DNA of 16,765 nucleotides, taken from positions 1-16,765 of the forward strand of contig CAMYJJ010000035.1 of the NCBI GenBank assembly GCA_947258735.1. Direction: 5' to 3'. The position numbers and the translations under genes are program-made. The notes under the pieces were generated by a model, which was not told the origin of the DNA, searched no databases, and worked only from the letters and a program-made list of their open reading frames with translations. Within the stretch, counting starts at the first letter, position 1, and each line of letters opens with the position of its first letter. The stretch is from Thermodesulfovibrionia bacterium. GTDB lineage: Bacteria; Nitrospirota; Thermodesulfovibrionia; UBA6902. Positions 1 to 7,387 of this stretch are shown piece after piece.

Positions 1-1485
1 CTGGTTCTCACTGCAGGCATTCTGGACTACGAAGCAAAATCTGTCTATGAAGTCATTGTGAGGACTACAGACTCAGGAGGTCTTACCTATGACAAGACCA
101 TCATCGTTATCATCAATGATCTGAATGAAGCACCTACCTTAATAGCGCTGGATAACACAACCGTGGATGAGAATGCAGTTGCAGCCATAATCGGTCTTTT
201 AAGCACAAGCGATCCTGATGCAGGAGACGCCCACACATATACGGTAGATGATGCCAGATTTGAAGTCGCTGCAGACGAGTTGAAGCTCAAAGCAGGACAG
301 AGTATTGATTTCGAGACTGAACCAGTAGTGAATGTGACGGTAACGTGCACCGATGCCGGCGGATTAAGCACAAGCCAGCTTTTTTCTCTCACCGTCAATG
401 ACATAAGCGAAGTCCTTTCGGCAATCAATATGAATGCACCGGAAAGCTATGTGATCAATACTCCCTTTGACCTGACTGATATTGCAGTCACGCATCCAAC
501 CACAGGAACCATAACAGTAACACTGTCACTTTCTGACCCGGATGCAGGCAGTCTGAGCACCGGCACACATGGTTCAGCTACAGCAACATTTGATGCAGTA
601 AACGGTATATGGACAGCAAGCGGCAATATCGCTGATGTAAATGTCCTGCTGTCAGAAACAGTATTTAACCCGGCATCGGATTATTTTAAGGACTTCACTA
701 TTGATACCCGGGTCACAGACGGAATAAACACTCCTGTTGCAGGACTCAAGAATATAACCAATATGCCGATAGGAAATACAAACGCTGACACGACCCCTGA
801 TCCGGACGAAAACTTGGAAGAGACTACGGAAGATGCAACAGATGAGCAGGATGACAGTACAGATAACGAAACGGAGTCCCTCGATGATGAAAAACTGATG
901 GGAAAGGCACCTACGAACCATAATAAACGCAGCCTTCTTGATAATAGATCATCCGAACCCAACCAGAATGTATTTGATTCATATTCAAACCAGTATCAGG
1001 ATAATCAACTCAGTATTACGTTCAAGGCCATTGATGAAAACCAGATGAGCCATACCAGCTCTTCTTCAATAGCAGGATCTATACTTAATGCAGCACAGGG
1101 TATTACTGGTGATATTTCAGATTTCATCTCTGATATTTATTATTCGTTTGAGAAAATGGACGAGACTCTTCAGTCGTTTGAACAAAAGGACAGAATTATC
1201 ATAAAAAGTGCTGTTGGTGGAACGTTGACATTATCCGCTGGTCTTGCCGTGTGGGTTTTTCGGGCCGGTTCGCTTGTAGCAGGGATGGTTTCCTCCATGC
1301 CTGTCTGGATGGGATTGGATCCGCTCCATATACTGCCTTTGTCGACGAGAGAGAAGAAGAAGAAATTAAAGCAGGTCCATACAGATGAAGAGGATGAGAA
1401 ATCAAAGAATTCCAAGCTCTCTGACATGTTCGATATTGATGAAGATGAAGAAGCGGAAATCGGTGAGGAGGACAATAGACAATGA
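1..1485 (+). CDS. C-terminal part of a giant cadherin/VCBS-like surface adhesin (5' end outside window)
   Basis: The frame is open from base 1, so the gene is cut by the window edge; 494 codons plus TGA are visible. The first ~45 residues end a cadherin-like repeat (LDYEA, then IINDLNEAPT). A second repeat (about 139-417) has DENA, SDPDAGD, IDFET and TDAGGLS, the usual Ca-binding-type pattern. A third, divergent Ig/VCBS-like domain (about 418-770) has DVNVLLSETVFNPASDY. A Glu/Asp-rich linker follows (about 785-900), then a Ser/Asn/Gln-rich stretch. A hydrophobic hairpin-like segment (about 1210-1341; WVFRAGSLVAGMVSSMPVW) comes next, ending in a DPLHIL motif, a Lys-rich patch (REKKKKLK) and a very acidic tail. 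Such repeat arrays are typical of very large cell-surface adhesins. The hydrophobic C-terminus with charged tail could be a retention anchor or secretion signal (inference). No RTX nonapeptides are seen. The downstream diguanylate cyclase overlaps its stop. The N-terminal signal and total size cannot be seen. Confidence 0.85.
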   Translation: MVLTAGILDYEAKSVYEVIVRTTDSGGLTYDKTIIVIINDLNEAPTLIALDNTTVDENAVAAIIGLLSTSDPDAGDAHTYTVDDARFEVAADELKLKAGQSIDFETEPVVNVTVTCTDAGGLSTSQLFSLTVNDISEVLSAINMNAPESYVINTPFDLTDIAVTHPTTGTITVTLSLSDPDAGSLSTGTHGSATATFDAVNGIWTASGNIADVNVLLSETVFNPASDYFKDFTIDTRVTDGINTPVAGLKNITNMPIGNTNADTTPDPDENLEETTEDATDEQDDSTDNETESLDDEKLMGKAPTNHNKRSLLDNRSSEPNQNVFDSYSNQYQDNQLSITFKAIDENQMSHTSSSSIAGSILNAAQGITGDISDFISDIYYSFEKMDETLQSFEQKDRIIIKSAVGGTLTLSAGLAVWVFRAGSLVAGMVSSMPVWMGLDPLHILPLSTREKKKKLKQVHTDEEDEKSKNSKLSDMFDIDEDEEAEIGEEDNRQ

Positions 1486-3014
1486 TACGGATTTCGCCGG
1501 CTGTTCGCATAAGCATCGGGCTGATGTTCATTACTCTGAGTGTATTCCTTTTCGCTCAGTTAATCGGTCTGATTCCTGATCAGTCCCGGATCGCCATGGA
1601 TGAAAGAAAGAGTAATGCTCAATCACTGGCTGTGCAATACACCATGGCATTACAATACAGCGGTCACAGGGCCACGAAGAAGACCATCGATGCGATCGTT
1701 TCCATGAATCCTGGTGTCCTTTCCATAGGAGTACGAAACTCAGGGGGAACATATGTGGGACAGACAAGGGACCACCATAAAAACTGGACCCCTCTGGAGG
1801 GTGAACTGTCAACATTCGAACAGTGGCAGGTCCCGCTTTATCGTAACAAGTTGCGCTGGGGAACTATGGAAATCAGTTTTGCTCCTGAACAGGGATTCTC
1901 GCTTTTGGGTTACCGTATAAGTCCTTTTATACTCCTGCTCGTGTTTCTCGCTGTTGCAAGCTTTACCTGTTTTCTATTCTTTCTGAAGAGAACACTTAAA
2001 CACCTCGATCCCTCATCAATCATGCCCAACCGTGTAAAAAATGCCCTTGATACATTAACAGAAGGCATCCTGCTTCTGGATAATAAAGAGCGGATTATCC
2101 ATGCTAATGCCGTCATTACCAGAAAGCTTGGACGCACCGCCCGGGAACTCATGGGCCTGAAAACCTCCTCGATGAAATGGCTTGACCCTAAAACAAACAT
2201 GCGGGCAGAGGATTTTCCCTGGCTGGATGCCATATCTCAAAACGAAGTACAGTCAGGAGTCATGCTTAATCTTCATTCAAAATCTGAAGGTATGAGAACA
2301 TATATTATAAACAGTTCACCTGTTTTTGATGATAAGGGAAAGGCGCGAGGCGCCGTTGTTACTCTTGATGATGCCACTGAAATGGAACAGCAGAGCTTTC
2401 AGCTCTCAAGAATGGTTGAACTCCTCCAGATATCACGGGACAAAATAAATCAGAAGAATAAGGAACTTGAAATCCTGGCCACGCAGGACCCCCTCTCAGA
2501 GTGTCTGAACAGGCGTGCTTTCTTTCCTCTGGCAGAACAGGGCCTGAGTGAGGCTGTTGTTGATGGTGTCAATTATGCCTGCATCATGACAGACATTGAT
2601 CTGTTTAAATCCGTTAATGACAATTACGGTCATGGAACGGGTGATCAGGTCATTGTCCTTTTCGCAAAAATGCTCAAATCAGTGTTAAGGGAAGATGATA
2701 TCATCTGCAGGTACGGGGGAGAAGAGTTCTGTATCTTTCTGCCGAACTGCGACATAGAAAATGCTGCACTTATTTCTGAGCGGGTTCGGAGCAAGTTCCA
2801 GCTAGAAGGTCCCCGAAACATCCCTGAGGCAGATGATATCAATCTGTCTGCCAGTTTTGGTATTAGTGATCTTACCTTTGGGGCGCATACAATTGAAGAA
2901 CTCTTCACCCAGGCTGATCAGGCCCTTTATCGTGCAAAAGAGTCAGGCCGTAATTGTGTTATGGTATGGGAGAATAAATCAGATAGCGACTTCAGAGAAC
3001 AGGCTGATGCCTGA
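1482..3014 (+). CDS. Membrane PAS-GGDEF diguanylate cyclase, translationally coupled to the adhesin gene
   Basis: A 510-residue protein predicted to make c-di-GMP at the inner membrane. TM1 is at about residues 8-30, an extracytoplasmic sensor region at about 31-145, TM2 at about 146-167, and a PAS domain at about 180-300. A short coiled segment (about 300-335) leads to GGDEF at 336-497. The active-site motif is GGEEF (412-416). An RxxD inhibitory site (REDD, 403-406) lies exactly five residues before it, so both catalysis and product inhibition look intact. DPLSECLNRR stands at the domain start, a slight variant of the usual DxLTGLxNRR. The ATG overlaps the adhesin TGA as ATGA, and a GAGGAGG Shine-Dalgarno lies about 10 nt upstream inside the adhesin gene. 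This argues for one transcript and coupled translation. The context suggests control of adhesin display or biofilm formation (inference). No EAL or HD-GYP domain is present. Confidence 0.93.
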   Translation: MIRISPAVRISIGLMFITLSVFLFAQLIGLIPDQSRIAMDERKSNAQSLAVQYTMALQYSGHRATKKTIDAIVSMNPGVLSIGVRNSGGTYVGQTRDHHKNWTPLEGELSTFEQWQVPLYRNKLRWGTMEISFAPEQGFSLLGYRISPFILLLVFLAVASFTCFLFFLKRTLKHLDPSSIMPNRVKNALDTLTEGILLLDNKERIIHANAVITRKLGRTARELMGLKTSSMKWLDPKTNMRAEDFPWLDAISQNEVQSGVMLNLHSKSEGMRTYIINSSPVFDDKGKARGAVVTLDDATEMEQQSFQLSRMVELLQISRDKINQKNKELEILATQDPLSECLNRRAFFPLAEQGLSEAVVDGVNYACIMTDIDLFKSVNDNYGHGTGDQVIVLFAKMLKSVLREDDIICRYGGEEFCIFLPNCDIENAALISERVRSKFQLEGPRNIPEADDINLSASFGISDLTFGAHTIEELFTQADQALYRAKESGRNCVMVWENKSDSDFREQADA

Positions 3015-3148
3015 TGCAGATTCAATAATTATGGATCATCTCCAATAAGATTTAAGATGCGGAGATTAGCCGTTGAGGTTGATTGTAAACGTTATAAGTT
3101 ATTCGTATTGAGCATATAAGAATTCCGTGCTGCTAGTATTTTCGTATA

Positions 3149-3172
3149 ACAAATAACTAATTACAAATAACT
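3149..3172. repeat. Short direct repeat ACAAATAACT x2 with a distant inverted copy
   Basis: ACAAATAACT occurs at 3149-3158 and again at 3163-3172 (period 14 bp). The inverted form AAGTTATT is at 3096-3103 and pairs with AATAACTT at 3166-3173. The block looks like a degenerate short tandem or inverted repeat in an intergenic spacer, and its function is unknown. Confidence 0.55.
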
Positions 3173-3187
3173 TGTTCCTTTGGAACA
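3173..3187. terminator. Small hairpin TGTTCC-ttt-GGAACA, weak candidate terminator
   Basis: A perfect 6-bp stem with a 3-nt loop lies in the convergent gap, about 58 nt past the stop of the SecA-like gene. No T-run follows directly on either strand. Read on the - strand the downstream sequence is only moderately T-rich (AGTTATTTGT). It is therefore at best a weak or RNA-stabilising element. Confidence 0.25.
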
Positions 3188-3244
3188 GACTTCACCATCA
3201 AAATGCTTCCGTGACGAGATGCACATACTTCCCGCTTTATATCT

Positions 3245-5281
3245 TTATGTTTCCATATCAGTCCCTGTAAACGACAGGGCATCGTCAAGCCATGTGTCCA
3301 TTGCCATTACCCCTCTTCGCTGCCTGAACGCAAGACGCTGGGCAGCCTTCTGGGCATAGAGAAGACACTGTTCTGCAATACGCTCTGTTCCGGGAGTATT
3401 CCTGTCTACTGCAGCGGCAAATCCCCGGGCCATGGGTCCGGGCAGAAAACGCCGGAACAGTTCGTCGTCCATACTGACAAAAGCCTGGGCGCTTCCGGGG
3501 TCTCCCTGCCGGGCACACCGACCGAAGAGCTGACGGTCAATACGTTTGGATTCGTTCCGCTCGGTTGCCATGACATGAAGCCCTCCCAGTTTTACCACTC
3601 CCCGCCCCAGTTTGATGTCTGTTCCCCTGCCTGCCATGTTTGTCGCTATGGTGATTGCTCCGGCCCTGCCGGCTGATGCAACAATAGCAGCTTCTTCACT
3701 GTGCCGGACTGCATTTAACACGCTGCATTCCAATCCCTGCTCAGCGAGCATGATAGCAAGCGTCTCACTGTCCTTCACACTCCTTGTACCTACAAGGACG
3801 GGGCGACCTGTCTCATGGATCCGGATTATTTCATGTACAATGGCATTGTGCTTCTTTTCTTTATCTGCATACACTCTGTCCGGTAACAGGTTTCTCTTAC
3901 AGGTTCGGTGCTCGGGAACAACCAGTACCGGAAGTCCGTATAAGTCCCAGAATTCACCGGATGCCTCTGTAGCAGTCCCTGTCATCCCGCTCAGCTTCCT
4001 GAAAAAGCGGAAGAACCGCTGAAAGCTGAGCCGCGCCAGTGTTTCATTGGGACTGGAAAGTTCAAGCCCTTCCCTGACCTCTATGGCCTGGTGCAGTCCA
4101 TGCTTCCATGTCCTGTCAGGCATAAGACGCCCTGTAAACTCATCAACGATGACCACCTTGCCCTCCTGAACGACATACTGCTGATCAGGGTGATAAAATT
4201 CCCTTGCTGTCAGTGCCTGGATTATCAGTTCTTCTCTTCGGCCAGGCCCCTTCCAGAGACCGGGCAGAGATTCGGCCTGTTTTTCTATTTTTTCCCTTCC
4301 GCTCTCAGTCAGGTTTATTTCACGATATTTCCTCTCCACTGCATAATCAATGTCAGGAGAAAGACATTCTGCTATCATCCCAGCCGTGCGGCATGCATCA
4401 AGCAGCTGATCATTCTGCTGTTGATGGGAAATGATCAGAGGGGTAACAGCCTCATCAATAAGTACACTGTCAGCCTCATCTACTATGGCCGTATCAAGGC
4501 CCCGCATCACAAGTCCCTCGTGCGCCATTTCTCCGGTCTTCAACATACGGCGAATGATACGTCTGGAGGGCTGTTGAATAATTCCCATTTTCAGCCGGTC
4601 CCTGAGAAAATCGGCAAGGACCTCCCTGCTTGTTGTGTACACAACGTCCTTTTCGTAATTCAGGCGGCGTTCCATCGGGTCCATGGAACTGCTTACCCAT
4701 CCTACAGACACACCGCAAAAAGAATAGAATGCTTTCATTTCCTCTGCATCACGACCGGCGAGGTAATCATTGGCCGTAAGAACATGACAGGGATAGCCCT
4801 TCCATCCTGCGATAATCGCAGGGAAACAGGCGGTCAGACTTTTTCCTTCACCGGTGGCCATTTCAGCAAGATACCCGCGGTACAACGCAAGTGCGCCTAG
4901 TATCTGTACGGGATATGGCCTGAGACCAAGTATCCTTTGAGAAACTTCTGTCATAATGGCAAATGCTTCGTGCAGGTGTTTCTCATGTCCCTTTCCCTGC
5001 CGCCGGAAATATGTTTTTAACTGTTCAAGTCGATCACGAAGTTTTCCATCACTGTCATGATGCAGCTTCTCAGATGCATCGATGATCCTCTCAGCTTCCT
5101 TTCTCAGTGATTTGGCAATAACAGAACGCCTGTGAAACCTTCCTGAAGCAGAATATGCGATCCTGTCCAGACCTTTATGCAGTTTTTTCGGTGCAGCAAT
5201 ACGGGTGGTCCTGTATTCCTTCGTAGGTATTATCAAACCTGGTACCTCTTCTGAAGGAGCTGCTGAAACTTTCTGCCCCAC
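3245..5281 (-). CDS. Short SecA-like preprotein translocase ATPase, likely motor of the export operon
   Basis: A 678-residue protein with clear SecA motor motifs: Walker A TGEGKS (143-148), NDYLAGRDAE (171-180), IVDEADSVLIDEA (266-278), VDEFTGR plus GLHQAIE of the preprotein-binding/NBD1 border (379-401), SGMTGTA (431-437), TNMAGRGTDIKLG (547-559) and the arginine-finger region QLFGRCARQGDPGS (584-597). All ATPase residues seem present. Only about 80 residues follow the last motor motif. The helical scaffold/wing region is therefore largely missing, and there is no C-terminal zinc-binding (CxCxSG) linker; housekeeping SecA is usually 830-900 residues. The stretch between DFLRDRL and the DEAD motif is longer than usual. 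It is unlikely to be the housekeeping SecA and more likely a dedicated accessory motor for the neighbouring adaptor/TolC genes (inference). The ORF can open at GTG 5281, overlapping the M50 gene by 49 bp. A TTG at 5236 with a better ribosome site is an alternative giving 663 residues. It is the last gene of the operon. Confidence 0.9.
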   Translation of the reverse strand: MGQKVSAAPSEEVPGLIIPTKEYRTTRIAAPKKLHKGLDRIAYSASGRFHRRSVIAKSLRKEAERIIDASEKLHHDSDGKLRDRLEQLKTYFRRQGKGHEKHLHEAFAIMTEVSQRILGLRPYPVQILGALALYRGYLAEMATGEGKSLTACFPAIIAGWKGYPCHVLTANDYLAGRDAEEMKAFYSFCGVSVGWVSSSMDPMERRLNYEKDVVYTTSREVLADFLRDRLKMGIIQQPSRRIIRRMLKTGEMAHEGLVMRGLDTAIVDEADSVLIDEAVTPLIISHQQQNDQLLDACRTAGMIAECLSPDIDYAVERKYREINLTESGREKIEKQAESLPGLWKGPGRREELIIQALTAREFYHPDQQYVVQEGKVVIVDEFTGRLMPDRTWKHGLHQAIEVREGLELSSPNETLARLSFQRFFRFFRKLSGMTGTATEASGEFWDLYGLPVLVVPEHRTCKRNLLPDRVYADKEKKHNAIVHEIIRIHETGRPVLVGTRSVKDSETLAIMLAEQGLECSVLNAVRHSEEAAIVASAGRAGAITIATNMAGRGTDIKLGRGVVKLGGLHVMATERNESKRIDRQLFGRCARQGDPGSAQAFVSMDDELFRRFLPGPMARGFAAAVDRNTPGTERIAEQCLLYAQKAAQRLAFRQRRGVMAMDTWLDDALSFTGTDMET

Positions 5282-7386
5282 TGCGTGACAAGCGGTTCAG
5301 CACTGAGGGAAAAACGTATCTGGCCCGAACGTCCATGATAATACATGACTGAAGGAATCTGTTCCAGATCAGCATAGATCTGAAAAAAGGGTTCAGCGGT
5401 CTTCAGGCCGCTTTCATCCCCGGTAAGCACCGGTATCTCTCCCCCTCCGTACCATCCAAGAGCTGCAGAGGGCAGAGTTTCATGCTGGAATGGAATAAAT
5501 GTATATTCATGCGCTTCAAGGGATGTTTCTCCCTGTCCGCGGAGACGCACTTCTGCATGTCTGATCCTGTTATCAAAGAGTCTCGACGCTTCTTCCTGTG
5601 ATACCACAGCTGAAAACCTGAATAAAGCGTTGTTGACAATTGATCCAATCTCTTCTCCGCGCTTAAGCCACGTTCCCTCGATTTCCCTGCTCCGGGGAGA
5701 GACCCATGTTCCGCTTCCGCGTGCAACGACAACAAGTGCGCTGCGCTGCTCTTCAAGGTTGTTCAGTTTCTCTTTTATGGATTGCAGCCTGTTCTTCAGA
5801 GGAGCCAGATCAGCCTGTTTCTGATCAAGTGCCTGCATCTGGAGTGCCAGCGTTTCATTAAGCCGGGCCTGAACAGCTTTTATTTCAAGGGACAGTTCAT
5901 GATTCATCAATTCCATTAAGGCGGTCCCTTCAAGCACTTCGGTTCCTGACGGGACAAGCACTTTATGTACATACCCCGGCGCATTGTTGACAACACGTAT
6001 AAAGGACTCAGCCTCCAGTACGCCCGGGGCCCGGAAGCTGCTGGGAAAAGGGCAGATAGTGAGAAACATGATCAGCGCTGCAATACATCCGATACTGACG
6101 GTGACAGCACGTGATCTGGTCCTTGCAAGACGATCATCTGCCGCAAGATACTTTCCTATACGGAACAGCGGGACCACCACCCAGTTGACCACGCCCACAA
6201 CCGCCATAAGCGCGCCTGCGAGGAAGAACTTGTCTGCAACAAACAGGATAATTGCGGCATAGACAACAAACCGGTAAATCCCGCTTAACAGACCGAATAC
6301 GGTTAACCATACTGCTTCCCTCGGGGACTGGGCCGGACTGGTTGCATCCCTGCAGCCAAAGAGATAATACTCTGCAATATACTGGAGATGGCTTTTCGAC
6401 CGGGTATGGAGATTGGGAATATCAATGAGATCAGAGAGGACATAATATCCGTCATACCGGAGAAGTGGATTCGCATTAAACAGTATGGTAGAAACTGATG
6501 CAACAATCATCATATTATAGGCAACCGAATGAATTATCCCCGTCCCGGTGTTTGCCCATACAAAAACAGCAAGAGACGCGGTAAATATTTCAAAGATCAT
6601 GCCTGAAGCTCCAACCAGGGCACGCTGCCAGCGGCTCTGTAATGACCAGCTTGATGTTGCGTCCATATAGGGCAGCGGAGTAAAAACAATCAGCATCAGC
6701 CCCATGGTATGGACCTCCCCGCCAAACCGTCTGCAGACGATTGAGTGCCCGAATTCATGGACTACTTTAGTCAGTACAAGACCTGCATAGAGAAATATAA
6801 GATTTGCCGGAGCAAGGACTGCCTGTGCCTGTGAGGAAGCAGCATCAAAATTGTCGATAACCACCTTAAGGGCAATACATGCGGTTAAAAACCATACGAC
6901 CGCACCCGGAAGGGTTATGATCTTCCTGATTACAGGAAGTGATTTCTTCAGGATTGTATCAGGATCAAACAGGGGGATACGGAGAAACATAACATTCATT
7001 AATCTGGAACGCTTTTCTCTCTGCCTGCGGCGGTTGTACCGTTCGAACAGTTTTGCACTGCTGGCAGGGAGCTCATGATACAGGAGGTTGGCAAAATAGA
7101 GCTGGGCAAGCAGCTGAATGACATCTTCCTGCCCCGGCGTACTGTCCGGATTTTTCTCCAGACAGGCGTCCCAGACCTGCCCTACTGTTCGATCAGACGA
7201 GAGACGAACAACAAACTCATGGGCTTCAGGGCGAATTCGGAAGAAGCTGTTATTAAAGGGATCATGAAGGACATACCACTTTTTTCCACGGAAAAACTGC
7301 TTACGTACATGTACCGTGGAACGCAGACTGATCTTCTGTTCTGCTATGCGGTGCCAGGATTCGCTGAATGTTCTGTGAGCGCCCAT
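5233..7386 (-). CDS. PqqD-like / M50 zinc metalloprotease / HlyD-type adaptor fusion membrane protein
   Basis: A 717-residue multi-pass inner-membrane protein. Residues about 25-105 resemble a PqqD-like peptide-binding fold (WYVLHDPFNNSFFRI, then a helical half). Several TM segments follow (about 155-180, 193-213, 230-236, 255-280, 285-303, 358-408, 428-445). The site-2-protease-type zinc motif HEFGH is at 210-214, and the second conserved motif NPLLRYDGYY at 306-315 supplies the third ligand (Asp 312). The protease core therefore looks intact. After the last TM comes a periplasmic part: a biotinyl-lipoyl-like half (about 455-495, APGYVHKVLVPSGTEV), a coiled coil (about 498-550), the second lipoyl half (about 550-590, RGSGTWV...LKRGEEIG), and a further beta domain to the end. 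It combines a possible substrate-processing or gating core with a membrane-fusion adaptor. Its ATG follows the TAA of the GAF-HlyD gene by one base, and its stop overlaps the next gene, so it is tightly co-expressed. The substrate is unknown; the giant adhesin is the obvious candidate (inference). Confidence 0.9.
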   Translation of the reverse strand: MGAHRTFSESWHRIAEQKISLRSTVHVRKQFFRGKKWYVLHDPFNNSFFRIRPEAHEFVVRLSSDRTVGQVWDACLEKNPDSTPGQEDVIQLLAQLYFANLLYHELPASSAKLFERYNRRRQREKRSRLMNVMFLRIPLFDPDTILKKSLPVIRKIITLPGAVVWFLTACIALKVVIDNFDAASSQAQAVLAPANLIFLYAGLVLTKVVHEFGHSIVCRRFGGEVHTMGLMLIVFTPLPYMDATSSWSLQSRWQRALVGASGMIFEIFTASLAVFVWANTGTGIIHSVAYNMMIVASVSTILFNANPLLRYDGYYVLSDLIDIPNLHTRSKSHLQYIAEYYLFGCRDATSPAQSPREAVWLTVFGLLSGIYRFVVYAAIILFVADKFFLAGALMAVVGVVNWVVVPLFRIGKYLAADDRLARTRSRAVTVSIGCIAALIMFLTICPFPSSFRAPGVLEAESFIRVVNNAPGYVHKVLVPSGTEVLEGTALMELMNHELSLEIKAVQARLNETLALQMQALDQKQADLAPLKNRLQSIKEKLNNLEEQRSALVVVARGSGTWVSPRSREIEGTWLKRGEEIGSIVNNALFRFSAVVSQEEASRLFDNRIRHAEVRLRGQGETSLEAHEYTFIPFQHETLPSAALGWYGGGEIPVLTGDESGLKTAEPFFQIYADLEQIPSVMYYHGRSGQIRFSLSAEPLVTQWGRKFQQLLQKRYQV
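5234..5250 (-). promoter_or_regulatory. Ribosome binding site and alternative TTG start for the SecA-like gene
   Basis: On the - strand AAGAGG (5250-5245) lies 8 nt before TTG (5236-5234). That TTG is in frame with the SecA-like ORF and overlaps the TGA stop of the upstream M50 gene (5235-5233) in a TTGA arrangement, a common sign of translational coupling. The GTG at 5281 has no recognisable Shine-Dalgarno. The shorter start is thus a good alternative. Confidence 0.5.
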
Positions 7387-7387
7387 A

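Larger units (their letters stand above)
3015..3244. other. Convergent intergenic gap between the cyclase and SecA-like genes
   Basis: Both flanking genes end here. The gap is AT-rich and holds no convincing ORF. It contains a 10-bp direct repeat, an inverted copy of part of it, and one short hairpin (listed separately). No strong GC-stem plus T-run terminator is visible on either strand. Confidence 0.6.

Noticed and set aside
1..1485. RTX-type type I secretion substrate
   Set aside because: No GGxGxDxUx nonapeptide repeats or usual RTX C-terminal signal are visible; the repeats are cadherin/VCBS-like.
4091..4900. 269-codon + strand ORF opposite the SecA-like gene
   Set aside because: It lies wholly antisense to a gene with clear SecA motifs, and its translation is Cys/His/Pro-rich with no recognisable domain.
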